A DNA stretch of 64,000 bases from Seleniivibrio woodruffii. Its GTDB lineage: Bacteria; Chrysiogenota; Deferribacteres; Deferribacterales; Geovibrionaceae. The notes beneath the pieces were generated by a model that worked only from the letters and a program-made list of their open reading frames with translations, was not told the origin of the DNA and made no database searches. The stretch lies in the NCBI RefSeq assembly GCF_029267515.1, contig NZ_JAJUIS010000001.1:124001-188000 (forward strand). Reading direction: 5' to 3'. Position numbers and translations under genes: made by a program. The first letter of the stretch is position 1. Each line of letters starts with the position of its first letter. Positions 1 through 8,694 of the stretch are shown here, piece by piece.

Positions 1-1386
1 CTGACCGCAGAGCTACCCCTTGCCAAATATATCGCTGGTATCGTCAGAATAGGACTCAACGCCCTACTTATCATATACGCAACCATCTTCCTTTCAGTGC
101 TTCTCGCATGGTTCGTAAGCCGGAGAACGGCATTCCACCTCAATAAGCTCTCCGAAAGAACCGCACATATACACGAAAATCTGGAAACTCAAAAATCGGA
201 GGGGTGGCCGAACTCCGTTTTCAGCGAAATAACAGGACTTTCAGAGAATTTCAGGAAAATGGAAGAGGAGCTTACCGGATATTTCAGACAACTGAGCATA
301 CAGAAGCAGGAACTTGAGGTTATTCTGGATGCACTGCCGGCAATCATCTTTCTTAAAGACACCAAAAACCATATCACATTCGCAAACAAAACAGCTCTCC
401 GCTTCATTTCGCTCGGAAGAGTGGAAAAAATTCATGTCAGCGACGTTTTCAGATTCGACCACGCAAGATTTTATGCTGATGACAAAAAAGTTATTGAAAC
501 AAGAAAACCAGTTCTTAAAATCATTCAGACCTACCCCTTCGAATCAGCCTCCATCACTGTTATTACAGACAAAATACCGCTCTTTAACGAGGACGGCAGC
601 GTTAAGGATATTCTTGTTATCTCAAGGGATATCACAGAAGAACTTAAAGCGCAGGAAGATAAGCAGAAAACTCTGGAAATACTTTATCAGCAGTCAAAAA
701 TGGCGGAAATGGGAGCTATGATAGGCGCAATTGCCCACCAGTGGAAACAGCCGCTGAACTCTATAGCCATTATGACCCAGCTCATAGAAGCAGACGCGGA
801 GGACAACACCCTTACACAGGAATCACTGCTTAAAAACACTTCAATGATAATGAACAGCATAAACTTTATGTCCCAGACGGTTAACGACTTCATAGGTTTT
901 TTCAAACAGAACAGAACGAAAGAGCATTTCTTCGCCTGCGAAACCGTACAGGAGGTTTACAGCCTTCTGGACAGACAGTTCACAAAAAACAATATTGAGG
1001 TGGTTTTCCACGATCACAGACATTTCGAGGTCTACGGCATAAAAAACGAATTTAAACAGGTATGCCTAAACATTCTGAACAACGCAAAAGAAGCGCTCGC
1101 AAACAGCCGTACAGAAAATAAACGCATAGACATTTTCTACGAATTTGACGACCTTATGAACAGGGTGATTATAGAGGATAATGCCGGCGGGATACCGGAA
1201 GACCTCCTGCCCGACAAACTCTTCGATATGTTCCAGAGCACAAAAGGGGAAAACGGCACGGGGCTTGGGCTTTACATCTGCAAATCCATAGTCGAACAGC
1301 ACATGGGCGGGCGCATTGCGGCAGAGAACACTCTCACCGGAGCCAGGTTCACAATCATGCTTCCGAACAATGAAATTACACCCTGA
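1..1386 (+). CDS. PAS-domain sensor histidine kinase, 5'-truncated by the window edge
   Basis: Membrane-bound two-component sensor kinase. The reading frame is open to base 1, so the N-terminal sensor region is missing; a GTG at 97 is an internal codon, not the start. The visible part begins with a membrane segment (about bases 50-115, rich in Leu, Ile and Ala). A HAMP-like linker, a PAS domain (about bases 310-640), a phosphoacceptor helix and an ATPase domain follow. The H-box reads AIAHQWKQPLN, with the phosphorylated His at bases 736-738; this variant is common in Campylobacterota and Deferribacterota kinases. The ATPase part shows the N-box NILNNAKEAL, the G1 box DNAGGIP and the G2 box GTGLGLYICKS. 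No response regulator is adjacent within the window. The kinase class is certain; the signal sensed is unknown. Confidence 0.9.
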   Translation: MTAELPLAKYIAGIVRIGLNALLIIYATIFLSVLLAWFVSRRTAFHLNKLSERTAHIHENLETQKSEGWPNSVFSEITGLSENFRKMEEELTGYFRQLSIQKQELEVILDALPAIIFLKDTKNHITFANKTALRFISLGRVEKIHVSDVFRFDHARFYADDKKVIETRKPVLKIIQTYPFESASITVITDKIPLFNEDGSVKDILVISRDITEELKAQEDKQKTLEILYQQSKMAEMGAMIGAIAHQWKQPLNSIAIMTQLIEADAEDNTLTQESLLKNTSMIMNSINFMSQTVNDFIGFFKQNRTKEHFFACETVQEVYSLLDRQFTKNNIEVVFHDHRHFEVYGIKNEFKQVCLNILNNAKEALANSRTENKRIDIFYEFDDLMNRVIIEDNAGGIPEDLLPDKLFDMFQSTKGENGTGLGLYICKSIVEQHMGGRIAAENTLTGARFTIMLPNNEITP

Positions 1387-1482
1387 CACATACCATTTCC
1401 GGCAGTTCATCCATATAAACGCGTAATTTTCCCATTGCGGGTGTATAGTTATACCATACATCCATAATGCCGGAGGGCACAC

Positions 1483-2952
1483 ATGCTCGAAAGTTTCGAA
1501 AAAACCGAAATAATATCAAAATCACAGTACACCGAAGAGCTTAATAAGCTCCGTACACAACTTATCGACGCCCAATACGAGTTTAAGAAATACAGACGCC
1601 CCATGATAGTCATTCTCACAGGATTGGACGGCGCGGGCAAAGGGGAACTCGTAAACTTTATGGCTGACATAATGGATACGCGGCTTATCGAAACTTCAAC
1701 CTTCTGGCAGGAAACCGACGAAGAGAGGGAAAGACCTTACTATTTCCGCTTCTGGAACGCTATGCCCACTGGCGGAAAGCTCGGCATTTACTTCAACGGA
1801 TGGTATGAAAAAACCATAAGGCGCGCTCTGGACAACAACGACGATCCGGTTGCTTTTGCAAAAGGACTTGAGGAAGCGGCGGATTTTGAAAAGATGCTGG
1901 CGCTGGACGGCACTGTAATCGTTAAGATATGGGCTCACATAACCAAAAAAGAACAGAAAAAACGCCACGAAAAGCTGATAAAAAAGGAAAAACACTCGGA
2001 AGAAATTACTAAACGTGCTCTCTGGTACTTCAGTAAATACGAAAAGATAACCGAATGTGCCGAAGCCGCTTATAAGGCGACGCACAACGAGTTTGCTCCA
2101 TGGGAAGTCATCGACTGCACAGACAGACGCACACGAGAGATACGTTTTCTCAGGATAATTCTGGACAGCATGAACAGAGCGCTCAAAAACACTCTCCCAA
2201 AGAGCAGCACCGAAAATCTTTCAAAGCTCACCTTTCCGAACGTTCTGGACAGCCTTAAACAGAGCAGGGAAACAGATCAGAATATATACAGAAAAGAACT
2301 GGATGAACTTGTAGAAAATATCAAACCTCTGGCATGGGAAGCATATCAGAAGGGGATAAGCACTATGATCGTTTTCGAAGGATGGGACGCTGCAGGAAAA
2401 GGCGGCTGCATAAGAAGACTTCTGCGGGCTTTAGACATGCGCCTTTCGAAAGTAACCTCCATAGCGGCGCCCACATCCGAAGAAATTTCGCGGCACTACC
2501 TCTGGCGTTTCTGGCGGCAGGTGCCCCGTGCCGGACACATAGCGATATTCGACAGATCATGGTACGGAAGGGTTCTTGTTGAAAGGCTTGAAAATATAAC
2601 GCCGCCTTCGGACTGGTTCCGCGGATATTCAGAAATAAACAGTTTTGAAAAACACCTCAGCGACAGAGGAGTCCATCTGCTTAAATTCTTTCTGCATATT
2701 ACAGATGAAGAACAGCTCGCAAGATTTAAAGAACGGCAGGAAATCCCTTGGAAACAGCATAAAATCACAGACGAGGACTGGCGCAACAGAGAAAAGAACG
2801 ACCAGTACAGAGACGCCTATAATGAAATGTTTTTCAAAACCAGCACAAAATACGCTCCATGGAACATAATTCCGGCGAACGATAAAAAAGGTGCAAGAAT
2901 GGAAGTTCTGCGGAATGTTCAGACCAGTCTGAAAAAAATACTGGGAAAATAA
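1483..2952 (+). CDS. pap: Polyphosphate:AMP phosphotransferase (two fused PPK2 domains)
   Basis: Cytosolic kinase expected to transfer phosphate from polyphosphate to AMP, giving ADP. At 489 residues it has the length of the tandem-domain PPK2 family. There are two P-loops: GLDGAGKG at residues 47-54 and GWDAAGKGG near residue 300. Each is followed by a PPK2-like arginine/aspartate lid region; the second half contains FDRSWYGRVLVERLE. In known tandem PPK2 enzymes the C-terminal copy is catalytic, and here it also keeps the fuller motif set. The ATG follows a CGGAGG ribosome site 6 bases upstream. The gene stands alone between a kinase gene and a protease gene on the same strand. The class II (AMP) assignment rests on family architecture. 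Confidence 0.88.
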   Translation: MLESFEKTEIISKSQYTEELNKLRTQLIDAQYEFKKYRRPMIVILTGLDGAGKGELVNFMADIMDTRLIETSTFWQETDEERERPYYFRFWNAMPTGGKLGIYFNGWYEKTIRRALDNNDDPVAFAKGLEEAADFEKMLALDGTVIVKIWAHITKKEQKKRHEKLIKKEKHSEEITKRALWYFSKYEKITECAEAAYKATHNEFAPWEVIDCTDRRTREIRFLRIILDSMNRALKNTLPKSSTENLSKLTFPNVLDSLKQSRETDQNIYRKELDELVENIKPLAWEAYQKGISTMIVFEGWDAAGKGGCIRRLLRALDMRLSKVTSIAAPTSEEISRHYLWRFWRQVPRAGHIAIFDRSWYGRVLVERLENITPPSDWFRGYSEINSFEKHLSDRGVHLLKFFLHITDEEQLARFKERQEIPWKQHKITDEDWRNREKNDQYRDAYNEMFFKTSTKYAPWNIIPANDKKGARMEVLRNVQTSLKKILGK

Positions 2953-2976
2953 CGCTTTTTAAACATATGTATATGC

Positions 2977-3003
2977 TTTTTTCAGACGAATTTTCTGAAA
3001 AAA
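2977..3003. terminator. AT-rich hairpin after the PPK2 gene
   Basis: TTTTTTCAGA at 2977-2986 pairs with TCTGAAAAAA at 2994-3003 around a 7-base loop. The stem begins with T and ends with A residues, so it could end transcription on either strand, but it has few G-C pairs. It lies 24 bases after the polyphosphate phosphotransferase stop codon. Confidence 0.35.
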
Positions 3004-3091
3004 CAGTAAAATCAGGCATAATTGTGAATTTTTACATGCAATACTGTTTTGTAATTATATATTGTTCTTATATACAAAACAGAGGTTGCCT

Positions 3092-5902
3092 GTGAACAGA
3101 TTAACACACAAACTCAGATATTTACTTGTTATCGCAGCTTTGGCGCTCCTCACCGTGTCGTGCGGCGGCGGAGAATCTGCCGTACAGAACGAAGAGAACA
3201 CCGGACAGGAAGCATCGTTAACTGAGAACAATACCGAAATAAACACCGGAACAGCCGATATCGAAGGCAGGCTGGATGCTCCGGAATGGGCGTATTCCTA
3301 TATTTCGCAGACAGCACCGGAAGAAACCGACAGTGAGCGCGGACTCAGAGTCAGCGGAGAGCTTGAAACCATTCTCAGCGGCACAACAGCAAGAAGCACG
3401 GGAACTGTTCCGGTAATCATAAGGCTGAAGGACGGCTTCGTTCCGGAAGGGCTCCTTAACTCCAAGCAAAAATCAACACAGCGCACAAGAATTGAGACCG
3501 TACAGAATAAATTCATAACCAAATTCCGTGGGAAGGCTAAAGCAGCAAACGCAAACCCCGCAAAGATTGAAGGACTCCCCCTTATTACAATGAACATAAG
3601 CAGCGGAGACGCTGCAAATCTTGCCGCAGACAGCTCCGTTTACTCTATCGAAGAGGACAGAGCAAACCGCGTCTCCCTCGCGGAAAGCTCTCCGCTTGTG
3701 GAAGCAACGGCGGCATGGAGTTCAGGCTATACAGGAAGCGGGGTTTATATAGCCATTCTTGACACAGGAGTGGATAAAAACCACCCTTTTCTTGCAGGCA
3801 GAGTCGCGTCTGAGGCTTGCTATTACGGCGGAAACGGCATGGGTGTTTCGCTCTGTCCCGGAAACGTAACAGCAAGCACCGCAGCGGGATCCGGCGTTGC
3901 CGCACCCTCCAGCGTTAAAGGGTATGACCACGGAACACACGTCGCAGGGATAGCAGCCGGAACAAATTCAAGCTATAAAGGTGTCGCTCCGGCAGCGCAG
4001 CTCATTTCCGTGCAGGTTTTTACAAATGTCGGCGGTCAGGCTCTTGCATACGACAGCGATATAATAAAAGGTTTACAGAGGGTTCTGGCTCTCAGCTCAA
4101 CATATAACATAGCATCGGTAAACATGAGCCTCGGCAGCGGAAAATATACTGCGGCGTGTGACACTGCCTCTATGAAAACAGCAATAGACAACCTGCGCTC
4201 CGCAGGCATAGCCACGGTGATTGCTGCCGGAAACGAAGCCTACACAAACGCGGTGTCATATCCCGGCTGTATCTCCACCGCCGTAACTGTCGGCTCCACA
4301 GCAGACGGTTCAATCGGCACCATTGCAGATACGGTATCGTCCTTCTCAAACAGTGCCTCCATGCTGGATCTTCTTGCACCGGGGCAGTATATCCTTTCAT
4401 CCGTGCCCGGCACTTCATACGGAAACAAATCAGGCACCTCTATGGCCGCACCACATGTGGCAGGGGCTTTCGCCGTTCTGAAAAGCGCATCCGGCGCATC
4501 TGACGCCGACGAGATCGAAAACGCTCTCAAGACCACCGGCAAACAGATTACCGATCCCAGAAACAGTATCGCCAAACCGCGCATACTGGTGAACAAGGCG
4601 ATATCCTCCCTTGGAACGGGAACCGTTACGGTTGATATAACGCCCTCCGGCACCGGAGCACAATGGCGCATAGGAACAGGAGCATGGAAAAACTCAGGCG
4701 AATCGGCAGAGGTCTACCTCGGCACCTATAAAATATCGTTCAGCAGCGTAAGCCATTCGGACATTTCAAAGGTCTGGATAACTCCTGAGACAGTCTCCGT
4801 ATCCTTTTCAGCGGACGGTGAAAACAAATCTGTTTCGGCCGCATACACAGAAAACACAAGGAACAGCACCCTGAGAGATTTTAATCTCGACAGCAAATCC
4901 GATCTTGTTCTGCGCAACATTTCCGACGGAAGTTTTGCAGTACATCTCATACAGGACAAAAAAATCACTTCTTCGGCTAAGATAACCACATCGGCAGGAG
5001 CTGTTGTAACCGCATCGGCAGCTCTCTGGGACGTTCCCGGAGCCAGCGACTCAAACGGAGATGGGAAGCCCGACCTGCTTATAAGACATAAAACAAACGG
5101 AACTACGGGGCTTTGGACAATGGATGGCCAGATACGAACGGCATCCGGATATATCGTTGCTTACGACGGGAAAAAATCAGTTATGTCATCAACAACATGG
5201 GCCGTGGCAGGATTCAGCGATATGAACGGTGACGGAAAATCCGACATAATTTTCAGAAACAAATCAGACGGTTCTTTCTATATAATGATGCTGGATAAAA
5301 ACGTAATCGTGAAAACAGGTTATGCAAAAAACGCATCAGGAACGACGTTAAAGCCAACATATTCGACATGGGCTGTTGCCGCTGTTGCAGATGTCAACGG
5401 AGACAAAAAATCGGATATAATACTGAGAAACGCCTCCGACGGTTCATTCTATATCTATCTTATGAACGGCAGTACCGTCACCGGTTACGGTTATGTTAAA
5501 AACGCAAGCGCCGCCACTGTATATATGAAACCATCCGTGTGGCTCACATCCGGTGCAGGCGACACCGACGGCGACGGCAGGGCCGATATCATTCTCAGGA
5601 ACAAGTCGGACGGTTCACTCTGTGTCATCACCATGAACTCGTTGACTGCTGTTTCGCAGGGGTATGTCAGATACGCATCCACAGGAAAAATCGTTTTACC
5701 GTCCTATTCCACATGGAATTTAAGCGACCTGATAGATGTCAACGGAGACGGCAAAACGGATATGGTGTTCAGAAACAAATCCAACGGTAATCTTTACGTT
5801 TATACTCTGTCGAATAAAACGGCTCTGTCTGAAGGCTATTTGAAGAACGCATCGGGTACAACGGCGGTTTCGTCCGTTGCCACATGGGCGTCAGTATATT
5901 GA
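3092..5902 (+). CDS. Subtilisin-family serine protease, lipoprotein, with C-terminal FG-GAP/VCBS-like repeats
   Basis: Probable secreted or surface-anchored S8 peptidase of 936 residues. The start is GTG 3092, preceded by AGAGG at 3081-3085; an upstream TTG at 3062 has no ribosome site. The N-terminus is a lipoprotein signal: positive residues, a hydrophobic stretch, then lipobox LTVSC followed by glycines. An inhibitor-like propeptide comes before the catalytic domain. The triad is Asp224 (ILDTGVD), His280 (HGTHVAG) and Ser450 (GTSMAAPH). The C-terminal 350 residues hold six repeats of about 55 residues, each with a calcium loop of the type D-x-N-G-D-x-x-x-D followed by I-x-R-N, as in beta-propeller-like FG-GAP/VCBS repeats. 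The substrate is unknown. Confidence 0.92.
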   Translation: MNRLTHKLRYLLVIAALALLTVSCGGGESAVQNEENTGQEASLTENNTEINTGTADIEGRLDAPEWAYSYISQTAPEETDSERGLRVSGELETILSGTTARSTGTVPVIIRLKDGFVPEGLLNSKQKSTQRTRIETVQNKFITKFRGKAKAANANPAKIEGLPLITMNISSGDAANLAADSSVYSIEEDRANRVSLAESSPLVEATAAWSSGYTGSGVYIAILDTGVDKNHPFLAGRVASEACYYGGNGMGVSLCPGNVTASTAAGSGVAAPSSVKGYDHGTHVAGIAAGTNSSYKGVAPAAQLISVQVFTNVGGQALAYDSDIIKGLQRVLALSSTYNIASVNMSLGSGKYTAACDTASMKTAIDNLRSAGIATVIAAGNEAYTNAVSYPGCISTAVTVGSTADGSIGTIADTVSSFSNSASMLDLLAPGQYILSSVPGTSYGNKSGTSMAAPHVAGAFAVLKSASGASDADEIENALKTTGKQITDPRNSIAKPRILVNKAISSLGTGTVTVDITPSGTGAQWRIGTGAWKNSGESAEVYLGTYKISFSSVSHSDISKVWITPETVSVSFSADGENKSVSAAYTENTRNSTLRDFNLDSKSDLVLRNISDGSFAVHLIQDKKITSSAKITTSAGAVVTASAALWDVPGASDSNGDGKPDLLIRHKTNGTTGLWTMDGQIRTASGYIVAYDGKKSVMSSTTWAVAGFSDMNGDGKSDIIFRNKSDGSFYIMMLDKNVIVKTGYAKNASGTTLKPTYSTWAVAAVADVNGDKKSDIILRNASDGSFYIYLMNGSTVTGYGYVKNASAATVYMKPSVWLTSGAGDTDGDGRADIILRNKSDGSLCVITMNSLTAVSQGYVRYASTGKIVLPSYSTWNLSDLIDVNGDGKTDMVFRNKSNGNLYVYTLSNKTALSEGYLKNASGTTAVSSVATWASVY

Positions 5903-5909
5903 AACAAAA

Positions 5910-5938
5910 CAGGCACGCTTCCACGTGCCTGAATTTTT
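5910..5938. terminator. Bidirectional intrinsic terminator between the subtilase gene and yajQ
   Basis: CAGGCACG (5910-5917) and CGTGCCTG (5924-5931) form a perfect 8-bp stem with a 6-base loop. A run of five T follows on the plus strand and TTTTGTTT on the minus strand. It sits between two convergent genes. Confidence 0.85.
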
Positions 5939-6428
5939 AGTTTTTCATATTTACGAACTGAAGCGGAACGTCAATATCGGAAGATTTCATAAGCTGGATA
6001 ACCGACTGAAGATCGTCTATCTTCTTTCCTTCCACGCGCACACGGTCGTCCATAATAGACGCGTTCACTTTCAGCTTGGAATCCTTTATTATTTTGACTA
6101 TCTTTTTGGCGTTGTCCTTTCCAAGCCCCTCTTCAACTTTAACCTCGAATTTCCTGTGCCCTTTGGAAGTATTCTCCGGTTCGCCGAATTTCAGCACACG
6201 GGAATCTATGTTCCTTTTTGAGCAGTGTTTTATCATCATTTCTTTGATAGCCTGAGCTTTCATGTCGTCGTGTGTGACGATTTTCACAGCCTTGTCTTTT
6301 TTGTTCAGCTCTATCTCTGTATCGGTACCTTTGAAATCGAACCTGCTGTCCACCTCTTTTTTAACAAGATTAACAGCATTGTCCATTTCCTGCATATCTA
6401 TTTCGTTCACAATATCAAATGAAGGCAT
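5937..6428 (-). CDS. yajQ: YajQ-family nucleotide/cyclic di-GMP-binding protein
   Basis: Small soluble protein of 163 residues with the full-length YajQ fold (two ferredoxin-like halves). It starts with MPSFDIVNE, continues with SRFDFKG near residue 28 and has the [16 protein letters not shown] strand near residue 117, all typical of the family. Members bind nucleotides; in Xanthomonas a homologue binds cyclic di-GMP and controls transcription, but that role cannot be assumed here. GGAGG lies just upstream of the ATG. It is divergent from the molybdopterin oxidoreductase gene across a 69-base gap that holds a TTGAT-N5-ATCAA palindrome. Confidence 0.93.
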   Translation of the reverse strand: MPSFDIVNEIDMQEMDNAVNLVKKEVDSRFDFKGTDTEIELNKKDKAVKIVTHDDMKAQAIKEMMIKHCSKRNIDSRVLKFGEPENTSKGHRKFEVKVEEGLGKDNAKKIVKIIKDSKLKVNASIMDDRVRVEGKKIDDLQSVIQLMKSSDIDVPLQFVNMKN

Positions 6429-6464
6429 TACACCCCTCCGTTTTTTCTTTTATACAAATAATCA

Positions 6465-6479
6465 TTGATTTTACATCAA
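6465..6479. promoter_or_regulatory. Palindrome TTGAT-N5-ATCAA, candidate operator
   Basis: TTGATTTTACATCAA lies in the divergent yajQ / molybdopterin oxidoreductase spacer, 19 bases before the oxidoreductase ATG. The same half-sites with the same 5-base spacing occur upstream of recA and of the DUF72 gene in this window. The half-site resembles that of FNR-type regulators, but the usual FNR spacer is four bases. Confidence 0.5.
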
Positions 6480-6497
6480 ATCAAGTGATAATTGCGT

Positions 6498-8162
6498 ATG
6501 AAATTTTTTTGCAGCAAAGACTGCCCCGACACATGCTCTGTCAAAGCTGAATTTAAGAACGGTAACTATCATTTCACAGGCATCGCGGAAGACTGGCAGA
6601 AAACGGGTTTTGTCTGCTCAAAATTCAAAGTTTTCGCTGAGCGCGAGATCAATTCCGGTGTGAAATCTTACAAGGTTATCAACGGCGAAAAGCATACTTT
6701 TGAAAGCGACGCTGACGCTGTTTCAGCTTTCGGGGACATTCTCGGAGAATACAGACATAAAAAGATACTCTATCTGAAAGGTTCCGGCTCCCTCGCCTAT
6801 AACATGGGCTACTGGGACAGGTTCATGAGCGGTTTCGATAACTGCGTGAAGGTTACCGGAGGCGTCTGCAACGGCACAGGCGGAGCAGCTCACGAGTCAG
6901 ACTTCGGGATTGAAATAAACCCGCCGGTTGAAAACATCGCAGGATGCAGGACGGCAATCCTTTTCGGCAAGAACGCCGCCACCGTCAGCCAGCACCTTTA
7001 CGCTTATCTGAAAGAGCTGAAAAAAAACGGACTCAAAATAATATACATTGACCCTATAAAAACGAAAACCGCCGATATAGCAGATAGATATATACAGATA
7101 CGCCCCATGTGCGACGGACTGCTTGCCGCGGCGCTCCTCACAGAACTGGAACTTGAAAACGGGCACGATACGGAACGGTTTATGAAACGTTCCGGCATTT
7201 CCGCCGACGATTTTAATTATATCAAAGATGCCATCATCTCCGGCAAAACGGCTTTCATTCAGGGCTACGGGATGCAGCGCAACCCCAACGGAATGAACAT
7301 CGTAAGGCTCATAAACCGCCTCGCTGTGAAATCCGGCAACACGGACACTCTGTATTACGGTCAGGGATCAAAACGTTTCTGGAAGGGTCTTGGAGCGAAA
7401 TTCAGCCATCACGTACATATCGATGAAGTCGCAAAAAAACTCGCCGACGGGGAATTCGACCTGTTCGTCAACGTTGCCGCCAATCCAGCCATGACATTTC
7501 CCGATGCTCCGAACTGGGTTAAAGGAATAAAAAATACACCTACGATTGTGGTTGACGTTCAGCCGACCCGCACATCAGAAAACTGTACACTCTTCATCCG
7601 CACAGGGGGGATCTTTGCCCAGCAGGATTTCATGGGCAGCTACTTTTTTCCACACTGGCACAAACGCGAAAGACTGACGGAAGAGCTGTCCGATATGGAT
7701 ATAGTTACATGCCTGAGCGGGAAGATGGGGTTTGACCTTGATGTAAAAGAACCGGAACCAGATACACCAGGTCAGAGAATTTATAAAGATGAGCGCATTG
7801 AACCGTTTATTCCGGAGGAGCAAGAAAAATTCAGTCTGCTGTCCCTTTCACATCCGGCATATCTGAACAGCCAGCACCTTCCGCACATTGCGGAAAAGCT
7901 GAAAACAGCATATATCAATCCGAAAGATGCTGAGGAACTCGGCATAAAAGACGGCAACGAAATCAGGATATCCACCTGCGCTGGGTACTACACTGCATAT
8001 GCAGAGATAACCGATACGGTATGCGAAAAAGTGATCATGAGCTATAAGGGTCTGCCCATGAAAGAAGGATGTGTAAACGACGCCACACCCCCAATGCTCA
8101 CCGACTCAGGCAACGATATGGTATATTACGGAATACCGGCGGACGTTGTTAAAGTCTGCTGA
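6498..8162 (+). CDS. Soluble molybdopterin-dependent oxidoreductase, short DMSO-reductase-family member
   Basis: Oxidoreductase of 554 residues using a bis-pyranopterin guanine dinucleotide cofactor. The N-terminus carries a 4Fe-4S motif, Cys-x3-Cys-x3-Cys within the first 12 residues plus a fourth Cys in GFVCSKF near residue 42. A Cys in GGVCNGTGG near residue 122 is at the place where the family's metal ligand is usually found. The C-terminal quarter has the dinucleotide-binding barrel (AYINPKDAEELGIKDG). There is no Tat signal, so it is probably cytoplasmic. It is shorter than formate dehydrogenase or nitrate reductase subunits (over 700 residues), and no redox partner gene is adjacent. 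ATG 6498 is preferred over TTG 6492; the ribosome site is weak. Substrate unknown. Confidence 0.82.
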   Translation: MKFFCSKDCPDTCSVKAEFKNGNYHFTGIAEDWQKTGFVCSKFKVFAEREINSGVKSYKVINGEKHTFESDADAVSAFGDILGEYRHKKILYLKGSGSLAYNMGYWDRFMSGFDNCVKVTGGVCNGTGGAAHESDFGIEINPPVENIAGCRTAILFGKNAATVSQHLYAYLKELKKNGLKIIYIDPIKTKTADIADRYIQIRPMCDGLLAAALLTELELENGHDTERFMKRSGISADDFNYIKDAIISGKTAFIQGYGMQRNPNGMNIVRLINRLAVKSGNTDTLYYGQGSKRFWKGLGAKFSHHVHIDEVAKKLADGEFDLFVNVAANPAMTFPDAPNWVKGIKNTPTIVVDVQPTRTSENCTLFIRTGGIFAQQDFMGSYFFPHWHKRERLTEELSDMDIVTCLSGKMGFDLDVKEPEPDTPGQRIYKDERIEPFIPEEQEKFSLLSLSHPAYLNSQHLPHIAEKLKTAYINPKDAEELGIKDGNEIRISTCAGYYTAYAEITDTVCEKVIMSYKGLPMKEGCVNDATPPMLTDSGNDMVYYGIPADVVKVC

Positions 8163-8694
8163 CCATCTCTTTAAGCATCTGTATCTCACGGTAAAAAGAT
8201 ATTCCGGCAACCCCTTTGTACCCTTTGCCTTTAAGCTGGGACACGTTTGAAGGGCTTATCCCGCCAAGGGCGTATACGTCCTTCCCCAGACCCGATACAT
8301 CCACAGCGCCCAGCGGTTTCACCTCATACTCCTTGACTGTATGAAATATCGGGCTGAGCATATAATATGCTGCCTTATTATTCTCTATTTCTGAGATGCA
8401 GTGTGCAGAATATCCCACAGCCAGCGACTCGTCTATCCCCTCTTTTATAGTGGCTGAGCCAATCTGAACCCCGTAATATCCCAGCAGAGCGGCGATATCC
8501 TCCCTTGCCGAAAGCACCAGTTTTGCCTGCGGCAGAGCTTCTCGCAGTTTTTTTGCCTCACTGTAGATAAGCTCCGACGGCTGGTTCTTTATCCTGAACC
8601 ACAGCATATCGGCAAACGGTGAACAGCCAACAGCGATACTCAGCCAGTCTGCTCCCATTGAATCATAGTCTATTATCTGCACTATCTCCATCAT
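8149..8694 (-). CDS. TenI/ThiE-like protein (thiamine phosphate synthase superfamily)
   Basis: A (beta/alpha)8-barrel protein of 181 residues, shorter than the ~210 of typical ThiE. It keeps the R-x-K segment (WFRIKN), the G-x-S-x-H element (GYSAH), SPIFHT, and the C-terminal ALGGISPSNV phosphate loop. The Asn-Asp pair that ThiE uses for metal and pyrophosphate (IINDR) is replaced by Ser-Ala (VLSARED). This points to a TenI-type thiazole tautomerase or a relative, not a true synthase. The start overlaps the glnE stop (ATGA), so translation is probably coupled. Its 3' end overlaps the convergent molybdopterin gene by 14 bases. Confidence 0.75.
   Translation of the reverse strand: MMEIVQIIDYDSMGADWLSIAVGCSPFADMLWFRIKNQPSELIYSEAKKLREALPQAKLVLSAREDIAALLGYYGVQIGSATIKEGIDESLAVGYSAHCISEIENNKAAYYMLSPIFHTVKEYEVKPLGAVDVSGLGKDVYALGGISPSNVSQLKGKGYKGVAGISFYREIQMLKEMVSRL

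Noticed and set aside
1387-1482. Operator at GTATAGTTATAC before the polyphosphate phosphotransferase gene
   Set aside because: The 12-base palindrome is AT-rich, occurs once, and fits no promoter that I could place.
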